Source of the DNA: Spirochaetota bacterium
GTDB taxonomy: Bacteria > Spirochaetota > UBA4802 > UBA5550
Assembly: GCA_025457915.1 (NCBI GenBank)
Contig: JALOTL010000015.1
Span: forward strand, 62,001-126,000
DNA length: 64,000 nt
Direction: 5' to 3'
Both the position numbers and the translations under genes were made by a program. This document shows, piece after piece, positions 54,606 to 62,339 of the stretch; positions within the stretch are counted from its first letter, which is position 1; the number at the start of each line of letters is the position of its first letter. The notes beneath the pieces are model-generated. The model saw only the letters and a list, made by a program, of their open reading frames with translations, was not told the origin of the DNA and searched no databases.

Positions 54606-55511
54606 CTATAATTTGCAGACATTGTTCATCCAGTCCCAGATCTTCTTGAACAGCTCGTTCCTGTTCACCTCGTTGAAATTTTCGTGATAGTTGTCTTCAT
54701 ACTTCTTCAGGGTAAGCAGATTTGCCGGAATTTTCCTCATCGCTTCTTCGCTGATCGCTGGATCTGCAAGATGATCCTGGCCCGCTATCACGGTGAAAAC
54801 CGGAAATTTTTCCCACCTGGAAATATTGTTGAGGACCCATTCCTGGGTTTTCATGGATTCAACGCCAAGTTTTGCGGAAACAGTCGTTCCTCGCAGTCCG
54901 AGCTTTTCATCCTCATAATGCCTGGCGGTTATTTTTTCATCGTGCGTCAGTTTGTCCGTCACTGCCGGCGGCGCAACCTCGAACATCGGCTTGATCTTTG
55001 CGAGGAACTTCGATATAAAAATGACCACCGGGGAAATGGCCACCTTGTTTTTAAGCCAGGGAGAAGATACGACAAATCCGGCTATGTCCGTTCCCTTTGC
55101 CCTGTTGAGACCGTACTTGAGAGCAATAAGTCCGCCGTTGGAATGGGATATTATGAATATCGGGACCTTCGGGTTTTTTCCCCTTACCCATTCATAGAAC
55201 TTGTTTATGTCATTTTCATATTCATCATACGAATTGATGTGGAAAAACACCTTGCCGCCCTCGTTTAACTGGGCATATGTTCCGTGCCATCTCAAATCAA
55301 GGGCATATGTAGCCACGCTCTTCTCCTTGAAATACAGGGCCGGGGTGACCCAGTCGCCGGCAAGGGCCATGCCGCCGTGTATGGCTATAAAAATGGCCTG
55401 AGGTTTTTTTTCCGGAAGCCAGATATGGGCCATCAATTTGGTTTTTTCATCCGCCTGAAATATTTCGCATTTTGTCTGTGAAAATCTCGTGGTAGCGTCT
55501 TTTTTATCCAT
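54606..55511 (-). CDS. Alpha/beta hydrolase (lysophospholipase or monoglyceride lipase-like)
   Basis: The 301-residue protein has the alpha/beta hydrolase order: oxyanion stretch IAIHGGMALAGDW, nucleophile motif ISHSNGG near 124 (the usual GHSMGG), acid in AGQDHLADP near 250 and the final histidine in NYHENFNE near 277. The family acts on acylglycerols or lysophospholipids. There is no signal peptide, so it acts in the cytoplasm. GGAG lies ten bases before the ATG and a terminator follows, so it is a single-gene unit. Confidence 0.9.
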   Translation of the reverse strand: MDKKDATTRFSQTKCEIFQADEKTKLMAHIWLPEKKPQAIFIAIHGGMALAGDWVTPALYFKEKSVATYALDLRWHGTYAQLNEGGKVFFHINSYDEYENDINKFYEWVRGKNPKVPIFIISHSNGGLIALKYGLNRAKGTDIAGFVVSSPWLKNKVAISPVVIFISKFLAKIKPMFEVAPPAVTDKLTHDEKITARHYEDEKLGLRGTTVSAKLGVESMKTQEWVLNNISRWEKFPVFTVIAGQDHLADPAISEEAMRKIPANLLTLKKYEDNYHENFNEVNRNELFKKIWDWMNNVCKL

Positions 55512-55715
55512 AAGTTAGGATCTCCTGAAATCTTTATTTAATTGGAATGATAAATTGGAATTTTCATATAACATCATCGAATACGTTTTGTCTCGTCAAA
55601 TTTAATTTGAATTTTTTTTGTCTAAATTATCGACAGGGGTAAAAAAATCCGCTTTCAACCACCAGGATAATGCGGATCCTGAAGAGTCACTGCATGGATA
55701 GAATAACTGAACAAT

Positions 55716-55883
55716 TCAACTGATTCTTTCCAGTAGCACTTCAAGCTGCTTTTCTCTTTCCTTCAGGAACTCCTTGTACTCGCGATGACTCGCATGATTT
55801 ATTTCAATTTCCGTCTCTTTTAGTTCTTTTGATAAAAGGGTCTTCACGAGATACGCTTCCTCATTGTTCATTTCCAGCTTCAT
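55716..55883 (-). CDS. Small helical coiled-coil protein, 55 residues
   Basis: An ATG at 55883 preceded by GGAGG and a five-base spacer opens a 55-codon frame to TGA at 55716. The product is almost wholly helical, acidic and basic residues alternating with Leu and Ile (EEAYLVKTLLSKELKETEIE, then a middle of NHASHREYKEFLKEREKQLE, and LLERIS). The pattern resembles a family of small bacterial proteins of 55-60 residues with LL..L..L and a basic second helix, whose function is unknown. A good ribosome site and codon pattern support it as real. It stands alone between the hydrolase and DUF2752 genes. Confidence 0.7.
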   Translation of the reverse strand: MKLEMNNEEAYLVKTLLSKELKETEIEINHASHREYKEFLKEREKQLEVLLERIS

Positions 55884-56114
55884 GTTATCCTCCAAATATT
55901 CATCAAGAGGTTAAAACTGATCATCATTGAAATGATCACAAGTACCCATTAATAAAATAAAAACAAAACCGATTGAAAACAAACTTTTTCTTAAACGTTT
56001 AATATTAATAGCAGCCTGTAAAATTTTAAATTACTGCTTGAAACCGCTATTATTATACATAATAATCCGGATTTTTAAGCAAAACAGGATGCAAAATATA
56101 AATCAAGCATTTAT

Positions 56115-56552
56115 TCAGAGGAAAAATTTATCTAAAAAAAACAGGACTTTCATCAGAAGCGCTGATCTGTTGAAATCCATCGGCGGTCTGTCCGGGAAAA
56201 GTACTGCCATCCTGATTATCCATACGGTTATAAAAATAAAAAGGACGGAGTACCAGAATGCGTCGCTGGAGTAAAGGGTATTGAAGGGGCGCCGTTTTTT
56301 TAAAAGTATGATCCCAGCAAGTAAAAACACCAGAATAAACAGAGGGTGCCAGTAGAACGCACCCACAAAATCGAATTCGAAGAGACTGATCATCGCCCTT
56401 GTCAATCCGCATCCCGGACAGGGCAGCCCGACCAGCCCCTTCAGATAGCAGAACCTTCCGTCGCTCACGCAGTAGATGAATGCCTCGGATGCGGCAAGTA
56501 TCCCTGCGAGTAAAGCGGCGTTACGCCATCTATTGCTGCTCCCAGATCTCAT
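56115..56552 (-). CDS. DUF2752 membrane protein
   Basis: The 145-residue protein has the DUF2752 marker PCPGCGLTRAMISL near 42-55 and three or four membrane segments. The cysteines of CPGCG may bind metal or a disulfide. The function of the family is unknown. The start lies inside the end of the upstream DUF4234 gene (23-base overlap), and no strong ribosome site is seen, so translation is probably coupled. Confidence 0.9.
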   Translation of the reverse strand: MRSGSSNRWRNAALLAGILAASEAFIYCVSDGRFCYLKGLVGLPCPGCGLTRAMISLFEFDFVGAFYWHPLFILVFLLAGIILLKKRRPFNTLYSSDAFWYSVLFIFITVWIIRMAVLFPDRPPMDFNRSALLMKVLFFLDKFFL

Positions 56553-56877
56553 TCATCTTGCTTTGCATAATCGCCATGTCTACTATGAACAGGCCGAAAA
56601 TGGCGACTATGAGATACAGCACCGTATCGTCTGAAGGCTGTTTGCCGGCCTTCTTCTGGGCGTCCATTATCAGCAGCCCGTATTTATATGACCAGTAGAT
56701 AAGATACGGAAAGCATATCATGCTCAGAATAAGGTCGGTCCCCGGATTGAGGTCCTCTCTTCCGAGATAATCCTTAATCTCCCTCGAAAACTTGTATATC
56801 CAGACAAGCGCGTAAATTCCGCAGGTTATTATCGAAAAAATAATAACGGCGGCCGGATTTCGGATTTCACCTTTCAT
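56530..56877 (-). CDS. DUF4234 membrane protein
   Basis: The 115-residue protein has the family start RNPAAVIIFSIITCGIYALVWIYKF, three hydrophobic segments and a polar C-terminal helix. The family is common in bacteria and of unknown function. AAAGGAGGGG precedes the ATG. It probably forms an operon with the DUF2752 gene, and both may be small membrane regulators. Confidence 0.9.
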   Translation of the reverse strand: MKGEIRNPAAVIIFSIITCGIYALVWIYKFSREIKDYLGREDLNPGTDLILSMICFPYLIYWSYKYGLLIMDAQKKAGKQPSDDTVLYLIVAIFGLFIVDMAIMQSKMNEIWEQQ

Positions 56878-56945
56878 GAACCCCTCCTTTTAAATTAAAG
56901 CAATTTATATCGGCGGTTCCCGGACCATCAATCCGGGCATTAAAA

Positions 56946-59522
56946 CTAAGAGATGCTCTTCAGATAGCTCTTCAATTCAGCGACTGCTTCGCGTATCCTG
57001 CCGGCATCCGTCAGGGTCACTTCATTCTTCTTCGAGGAGTAATCTATCCTGACCATCCCATTCAGGGACAGGTACTCGACGGCGCTGCCGTAGTTGGGCA
57101 TCGAAAGCGACTCGGCCAGATTTATCTCGCCGAGATGGAGCATCCTGATCCCGTTCTTCCTGATATCGCCCATCAGTTCCTTCCTGCCCGGTCTGCCCCT
57201 GGCTTCGGCCACAGTGGACAGCACGACCAGATATGATTCAAAGATGTCCTCCAGGAACTTGGCGAAAAAAGCCACCAGGTCCCTGTTGAGGACTTCAACC
57301 CTTGCCCCGTCTCTCCTGATCGCAGAGCACCTCTCCATATACCCGGTATATTTTTCAAATGTCCCGTCGACATCCTCATTTTCATCCGAATATATGTATT
57401 CGTTGGAAAAAAGCCCTTTAAGAAAAACGTATTCATCCTTGATCCTGTCCGTTTTTCTCTCCCTGTCGTCCAGTTTCATGAGGGCCAGGCAGATGAACGC
57501 CATGGGAAGCGCGTAATGTATGATGTTGTTCCTGTAAAAATTGATCCTCGACCTGTCCTCCTCGTTGAGGACGTAAACACCCTCGAGTAACCCTGAACCG
57601 TCCTTTGACGGATCGAACTTAATCTCTCCTATTATCCTGTCGTTTTTATAAGAATCTATCACGTTCGATATGGCCGATTCCATATCATCATCGGTATCCA
57701 TGGGTCGCGTGAAAGAGGCCCCGGTGAACTTGAAGTAGTCCCTCAGTACGATCATCCCGTTTTTAAGAATATCCCTGGAGAATCCCCTGGACGAGGTATT
57801 CAGCAGGACGGATGACGCCATCGCGAATGGCGTAACCAGGGCCTTTTCGTTTACTTTTTTTACGACCAGCATCGCTATCTCATTCATCAGTTCCGGGCCG
57901 TCGCCGATCGATTCCCTCAGCGTCGAAAAGCATATCGGGTCGCTGAATTCAAGGTATACCGAACCGTATTTTCTCTTTAAAAGGTTTTTACTTTTCACGA
58001 ACTCGGCCGTGGATTCCTTCTTCTTCTCCTTGCCCTTGAGCTCCATGTGATAAGACGATTCCTCAAGTATCCTGTCGTAGTTGATGGATACCGGCACGAA
58101 GACCATGTCCTTGTTGTAACCCTCCTCGATGGCATCCATGAGGTATTTCAATATGCCCATCTTCGGAAGAGAGACCTTGCCGGTCCTCGTCCTTCCACCC
58201 TCGATGAAAAACTCGATGCTGTATCCCTCGTTTATCAGGGTCTTTATGTATTGCTTGAAAATGGCCGAATAAAGCGCAAGGCCCTTGAAGGACCTCCTCA
58301 TGAAAAACGCCCCGCACCTCCTGAATATCTGTCCCATAGGAAAAAACGTAAGGTTTACCCCGGCCACAATGTGGGGCGGTATGATCTTGTTCATGTAAAA
58401 GATGCTTGATACCAGGAGATAATCCATGTGGCTCTTGTGACAGGGCATTATGATGAGAGGCCCCTTCTGTGACGCCTCCCTGACCTTTTTCAGATCTTCG
58501 ATGTTGAAATGAATGGAATCGAAAATCTTCTTGAAGAGAATGTCCTGGACGGACCAGTTGAAGAACTTTATGAAAATTATGGAAAAATCAGCCGCGATTT
58601 CCCTGTAATACCGGTAGGCTTTCTTACGGAGCCTTTTTTCAGATTTGCCCTCTTCCACGCCCACCGATTCTATTACTTCAATGATATTCCTGTGGTACAG
58701 GACCTTTTCCATCATTTCCTGCTGGGTCTTGATGACCGGACCGAGAATGGCCCTTTTTTCCCTGTTGTATATTTCCAGGAGCCTGTTCCTGAGGTTTCTG
58801 GCCATCTGCCTGGAGTCTTCGGAAGCCGAGTCCGCCATCTCCTGCTTCAAATTTATCGGCGGTGAAATCCTTATGAATGAAGGGGTAAGGCTTTTCAGGA
58901 CCGCAAACGCGGCCGAAAGGAACCCGAGATCCCCGGTCGCCCTCATCGCAAGAAACGTCTTCGTCCTTTCGGGATTTGAATTCCAGAAGGTTATCTTGGG
59001 GTAAAGAAAAATCGGCTCATCGGTTTTTTTCTGTATCTCGATCAGGTCCTGGAGGATGTCGGTTTTGACCTCCATGTACCTGCTGAGAAAAAATTTCTTG
59101 GAAAGAAGCGATATTATCAGCGGGGTGTTTTCATCAAGCGCCGCTTTTATGCAGTCCAGGTCTGATACGGGAACGGACTTTCTTTTATGAAAAAAATCAT
59201 ATATCCCACGGTAGGTCCGCTTCAAAGTGCTCGATATGATCTGGAGCAGATAAGGCGTGAACTCGAGCGCCAGGACGGGGACCAGCAGGCCGTGCCTCCT
59301 GAGAATGTTTATGAAAACAAGAAGCGACGTGGTGGACGACTGGTAGGAAACATAGACGCGCTTCCCCTTTCCGTCGCTTTCCTTGAGATTAAGAAGGCTT
59401 TCCTTATCGAGATCCAGGTTCCTGAAAAAAATACCGATGAACCTTTCAAAAAAAAGATTCGATCGTCTTTCGACAATAGAATTGGTAATAAAAGAAGAAT
59501 TAGTATATTTTATATCGATCAT
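56946..59522 (-). CDS. plsB: Glycerol-3-phosphate acyltransferase PlsB-type
   Basis: PlsB transfers an acyl chain to the sn-1 position of glycerol 3-phosphate. The 858-residue protein has the acyltransferase motifs PCHKSHMDYLL near 358 (HxxxxD catalytic pair), FFIEGGRTRTGK near 435 (substrate site) and VPVSINYDRILEE near 465. The length is that of the large PlsB group (807 in E. coli). The ATG at 59522 starts 13 bases after the STAS gene stop. A TTG 13 codons upstream would overlap that gene. Linkage to a STAS regulator is unusual and suggests that acyl transfer may be linked to signalling, which is inference. Confidence 0.92.
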   Translation of the reverse strand: MIDIKYTNSSFITNSIVERRSNLFFERFIGIFFRNLDLDKESLLNLKESDGKGKRVYVSYQSSTTSLLVFINILRRHGLLVPVLALEFTPYLLQIISSTLKRTYRGIYDFFHKRKSVPVSDLDCIKAALDENTPLIISLLSKKFFLSRYMEVKTDILQDLIEIQKKTDEPIFLYPKITFWNSNPERTKTFLAMRATGDLGFLSAAFAVLKSLTPSFIRISPPINLKQEMADSASEDSRQMARNLRNRLLEIYNREKRAILGPVIKTQQEMMEKVLYHRNIIEVIESVGVEEGKSEKRLRKKAYRYYREIAADFSIIFIKFFNWSVQDILFKKIFDSIHFNIEDLKKVREASQKGPLIIMPCHKSHMDYLLVSSIFYMNKIIPPHIVAGVNLTFFPMGQIFRRCGAFFMRRSFKGLALYSAIFKQYIKTLINEGYSIEFFIEGGRTRTGKVSLPKMGILKYLMDAIEEGYNKDMVFVPVSINYDRILEESSYHMELKGKEKKKESTAEFVKSKNLLKRKYGSVYLEFSDPICFSTLRESIGDGPELMNEIAMLVVKKVNEKALVTPFAMASSVLLNTSSRGFSRDILKNGMIVLRDYFKFTGASFTRPMDTDDDMESAISNVIDSYKNDRIIGEIKFDPSKDGSGLLEGVYVLNEEDRSRINFYRNNIIHYALPMAFICLALMKLDDRERKTDRIKDEYVFLKGLFSNEYIYSDENEDVDGTFEKYTGYMERCSAIRRDGARVEVLNRDLVAFFAKFLEDIFESYLVVLSTVAEARGRPGRKELMGDIRKNGIRMLHLGEINLAESLSMPNYGSAVEYLSLNGMVRIDYSSKKNEVTLTDAGRIREAVAELKSYLKSIS

Positions 59523-59535
59523 AGGATAACCCGAA

Positions 59536-59865
59536 TTACAGGGTGTCTTCGCTGGAAGCAATGTGGAAAAACTGATCCACCCCTACCATTGAAAGCAGGG
59601 ATTCGACCCTCGCGGTGGGATTTATTAAAACAAGCTCTATACCCTCGTCAAACAGATGGTCCTTTACTTTAATAAGCTCACCCAGACCGGAACTGTTAAG
59701 GTATTCCTTCTTGGTCATGTCAAAGGCTATTCTATTGGACTTGCCTTCATTGATTTTTAAAATCTCTTTAATAAAAATCGAAACGTCATCAATTGAAAGC
59801 TTACCATCATTTTCCGAGATGTCTATAATCAGCACGTTATTTACAAATTTATAGACAATGTCCAT
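59536..59865 (-). CDS. STAS domain protein (anti-sigma factor antagonist-like)
   Basis: The 109-residue protein has the STAS fold with the phosphorylatable serine in YLNSSGLGEL near 58, the usual position of SpoIIAA and RsbV. AGAGGACATAT precedes the ATG. It belongs to partner-switching systems in which an RsbW-like kinase phosphorylates the serine and a SpoIIE or RsbU phosphatase removes it; both kinds are encoded in this window. It lies directly upstream of plsB. Confidence 0.9.
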   Translation of the reverse strand: MDIVYKFVNNVLIIDISENDGKLSIDDVSIFIKEILKINEGKSNRIAFDMTKKEYLNSSGLGELIKVKDHLFDEGIELVLINPTARVESLLSMVGVDQFFHIASSEDTL

Positions 59866-60336
59866 ATATGTCCTCTTGCTTGTAAAATCCGGATTTGAAT
59901 CATTATTGGCATCTTAAAAAATCAGGACGTGAAATGCTTAAAAAATAAATCTCCTGATTCTTTCAATAATCTGGCCCGCAAGGAAACTTTATTAATCAAT
60001 ACATTAAGATGTTTCCTTAATGATATAATGCTATAAAAACTGATATATAATTTAAAAAAAGTAAATAAAAAAATATAAAAAAAAGCCTTATGGAGCGTTT
60101 GCTTGAATCTAAAATAATGCCGGAACTTATGCAAGTACTTTTTCCATTATCGTTTTTATTGACCTTTGCCGTATGGCGCGGATTTGAACCGTCTTCTTCA
60201 TGTTTGATATTCATATTGCCGTAATCAGTTGAAAAAACATTAAAAAAGCGGGAATATGATGCAGTACAAATAGTATTAATGAAAAAATTAATTGCAAATA
60301 TAAACATATTGTAAATAAAATGACTTTATTAATTAA
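59866..60336. other. Intergenic region with degenerate repeat words
   Basis: These 471 bases between the STAS gene and the tRNA hold no confident gene. Around 59925-60000 words related to the dispersed repeat appear (AAAAAATCAGGACGT, CTCCTGATTCTTTCA, GGCCCGCAAGGAAAC). The rest is AT-rich. The last part contains a likely tRNA promoter. Confidence 0.5.
60292..60321 (+). promoter_or_regulatory. Candidate promoter for the tRNA and downstream genes
   Basis: TTGCAA and TAAAAT are 18 bases apart, ending about 16 bases before the tRNA. A transcript could continue into the RsbW-like gene. Confidence 0.45.
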
Positions 60337-60411
60337 CGGGATGTAGCGCAGCCCGGTTAGCGCGCTTCGTTCGGGACGAAGAAGTCGGGAGTTCGAATCT
60401 CCCCATCCCGA
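60337..60411 (+). tRNA. tRNA-Pro (anticodon CGG)
   Basis: The 75-base sequence folds as a cloverleaf: acceptor CGGGATG with CATCCCG, D-arm GCGC/GCGC, anticodon stem CTTCG with CGAAG and loop TTCGGGA, T-arm GGGAG-TTCGAAT-CTCCC, discriminator A. The anticodon CGG reads the proline codon CCG, and the C1-G72 pair with the CGGG start is typical of bacterial tRNA-Pro. CCA is not encoded. Confidence 0.97.
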
Positions 60412-60482
60412 AATATTAATGATTAAAAAATATAGAAAAAAAATCTCAATGCCTCTCCATTAAAAAAGTCGAACGGTAGCGG

Positions 60483-60914
60483 ATGGCTTTTCATGACATG
60501 AAAGACCACAAAGAACTCTTAAACAACTCATTTCCTTCGGATATCAAATCCAGGAAAAAAATCGTCGACTCCATAACTGATAAGATTCTCAAATCCGGAA
60601 AAAGAATAGTGCTTACCGGCGAGGAGCTGTATCTGACCATCGATGAGGCAGTGACCAATGCCATGGAACACGGCAACAAGTGGGATCCCCTGAAAAAACT
60701 TCACGTCAGGATAACCTCCAACTCAAATCATCTGCATGTCGTAATCTCGGATGAAGGCAACGGCTTCAACACCAGAAAAATCGAGAAAGGCATACGGAAA
60801 AGGGACGTCCTGAGCACCAGGGGAAGGGGCATCTACATCATCAACCAGTTCTGCGACATCAAATGGAACGATAAGGGCAACCAGATAGACCTTCAGCTCA
60901 AGATTGATCAATAA
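60483..60914 (+). CDS. RsbW/SpoIIAB-like anti-sigma regulatory kinase
   Basis: The 143-residue protein has a GHKL-type ATP-binding fold with N-box DEAVTNAMEHGN near 54-65, G1 box DEGNGFN near 92-98 and G2 box GRGIYII near 114-120. RsbW proteins bind a sigma factor or phosphorylate a STAS antagonist. It lies upstream of 6-phosphofructokinase and a STAS gene, with 15 bases to the former. The ribosome site is weak (GCGG). Its partner may be the STAS protein at 62035 or at 59536, which is inference. Confidence 0.9.
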   Translation: MAFHDMKDHKELLNNSFPSDIKSRKKIVDSITDKILKSGKRIVLTGEELYLTIDEAVTNAMEHGNKWDPLKKLHVRITSNSNHLHVVISDEGNGFNTRKIEKGIRKRDVLSTRGRGIYIINQFCDIKWNDKGNQIDLQLKIDQ

Positions 60915-60929
60915 TCCCGGAGATACTCA

Positions 60930-62012
60930 TTGAAAAAGAAAAGGATCGGAATACTGACCGGAGGCGGAGACTGTCCCGGTCTGAACGCCGTGATAAGGGC
61001 CGTCGTTAAAAGGGCGGTCATCGATTACGGTTCCGAGGCCGTCGGATTCATCGACGGCTACAGCGGGCTGGTGACCGACAACAGCGTGACCCTGACATAC
61101 GACTCCGTATCAAGCATACTCAACATGGGCGGAACAATACTCGGCAGCTCAAACAGGGACAATCCTTTCGAATTTTACCATGAAGGCAGGAAAGACCCGG
61201 CGGATGAATCGGGAAAGGCCGTCGAGGTGTACAATAAACACGGCCTCGATGCGCTCGTCTGCATCGGCGGGGACGGTACCCTGACCATAGCCCACAGGCT
61301 TGCCGGAATAGGGATCAACGTGGTGGGAGTGCCGAAGACCATCGACAACGACGTCCAGGGCACCGACCAGACCTTCGGTTTCGATACGGCCATGTCCACC
61401 GCGACATTCGCCATCGACAAGCTAAGGACTACGGCGGCAAGCCATCACCGGGCAATGGTCATTGAACTCATGGGAAGGACCGCCGGCTGGCTCACCCTGT
61501 TTGCGGGGATCGCGAGCGGATCGGATGTTATAATAATCCCGGAAATCCAATTTGACATAGACAAGGTATGCGATTTTGTAAAAAACAGGAACATTAAAGG
61601 AAAAAAATACAGCCTGCTGGCGGTCGCCGAAGGCGCTGTAAGCAGGAACGGAAAGGTAATAACCAGGGAAGCGATGAACACAAGGACCGGGCTGCCCAGG
61701 CTGGGCGGCATCGGCACCTTCCTTTCCGATGAAATAGAAAATAGAACGGGGATAGTATCCAGGCCCACGGTACTGGGCCATCTCCAGAGGGGGGGGTCTC
61801 CCACCCCTTTCGACAGGATCCTCGCAACCAGGTTCGGGGCCCTCGCCGCGCAGCTCGCCATGGAGGGCGTTTTTGACGTGACCGTTTGCCTGAAAGGCGG
61901 CACGATAGAGTATTTCCCGCTTGACAAGGTCGCGAACAATCCCAGGCTAGTACCAATAGATTCCGAATTCGTACGGATAGCCAGGTCAACCGGGGCCTAT
62001 CTGGGCGATTGA
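60930..62012 (+). CDS. pfkA: 6-phosphofructokinase (PfkA family)
   Basis: The 360-residue protein has the PFK motifs GGGDCPGLNAVIR, GGDGTL near 113-118, PKTIDND near 134-140 and GRTAGWL. The first donor-determining position is Gly, as in ATP enzymes; the second is Lys in PKTIDND, as in pyrophosphate-type enzymes. This combination is known for ATP-dependent members of the mixed group, so ATP is the likelier donor. Translation begins at a TTG with GGAG seven bases upstream; no other start fits. It sits between the RsbW-like and STAS genes. It produces fructose 1,6-bisphosphate in glycolysis. Confidence 0.92.
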   Translation: MKKKRIGILTGGGDCPGLNAVIRAVVKRAVIDYGSEAVGFIDGYSGLVTDNSVTLTYDSVSSILNMGGTILGSSNRDNPFEFYHEGRKDPADESGKAVEVYNKHGLDALVCIGGDGTLTIAHRLAGIGINVVGVPKTIDNDVQGTDQTFGFDTAMSTATFAIDKLRTTAASHHRAMVIELMGRTAGWLTLFAGIASGSDVIIIPEIQFDIDKVCDFVKNRNIKGKKYSLLAVAEGAVSRNGKVITREAMNTRTGLPRLGGIGTFLSDEIENRTGIVSRPTVLGHLQRGGSPTPFDRILATRFGALAAQLAMEGVFDVTVCLKGGTIEYFPLDKVANNPRLVPIDSEFVRIARSTGAYLGD

Positions 62013-62034
62013 GAAGATCCAGCAAGAGGATGCA

Positions 62035-62334
62035 ATGAAATTCAACACAGTTGATTCGGACAACGAAAGGACCTTCATCCCAGAAGAGGACCTCGTGGCA
62101 CCGAGGATTAACAAATTCGAGGAGAGCATCTTCAAATTTATTCTCTTCGACAAGAGAGACGTCATTATAGACATGAAGAACGTCGGCAAAATCGATTCCA
62201 TGTCCATAGCCGCGCTCATCAGGCTTAAAAAAAAGATCACCGAAGAGAACAGAAATTTCTACATGATAAACCCGAACGAATCGGTCTACAGGGTCCTTGA
62301 GCTGTCCGGGCTCGACAATTTTCTTCTGGATTGA
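62035..62334 (+). CDS. STAS domain protein (anti-sigma factor antagonist-like)
   Basis: The 99-residue protein has the STAS fold with conserved serine in IDSMSIAALI near 56 and a C-terminal strand LELSGLDNFLLD. GAGGATGCA precedes the ATG. It shares the likely partner-switching role of the STAS gene at 59536. It is 22 bases downstream of phosphofructokinase and next to gpmI. Confidence 0.9.
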   Translation: MKFNTVDSDNERTFIPEEDLVAPRINKFEESIFKFILFDKRDVIIDMKNVGKIDSMSIAALIRLKKKITEENRNFYMINPNESVYRVLELSGLDNFLLD

Positions 62335-62339
62335 ACGAT

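Noticed and set aside
60140-60200. tRNA-like 3' end on the minus strand (GGTTCAAATCC)
   Set aside because: The T-stem does not pair, and no acceptor, D-arm or anticodon arm could be built.
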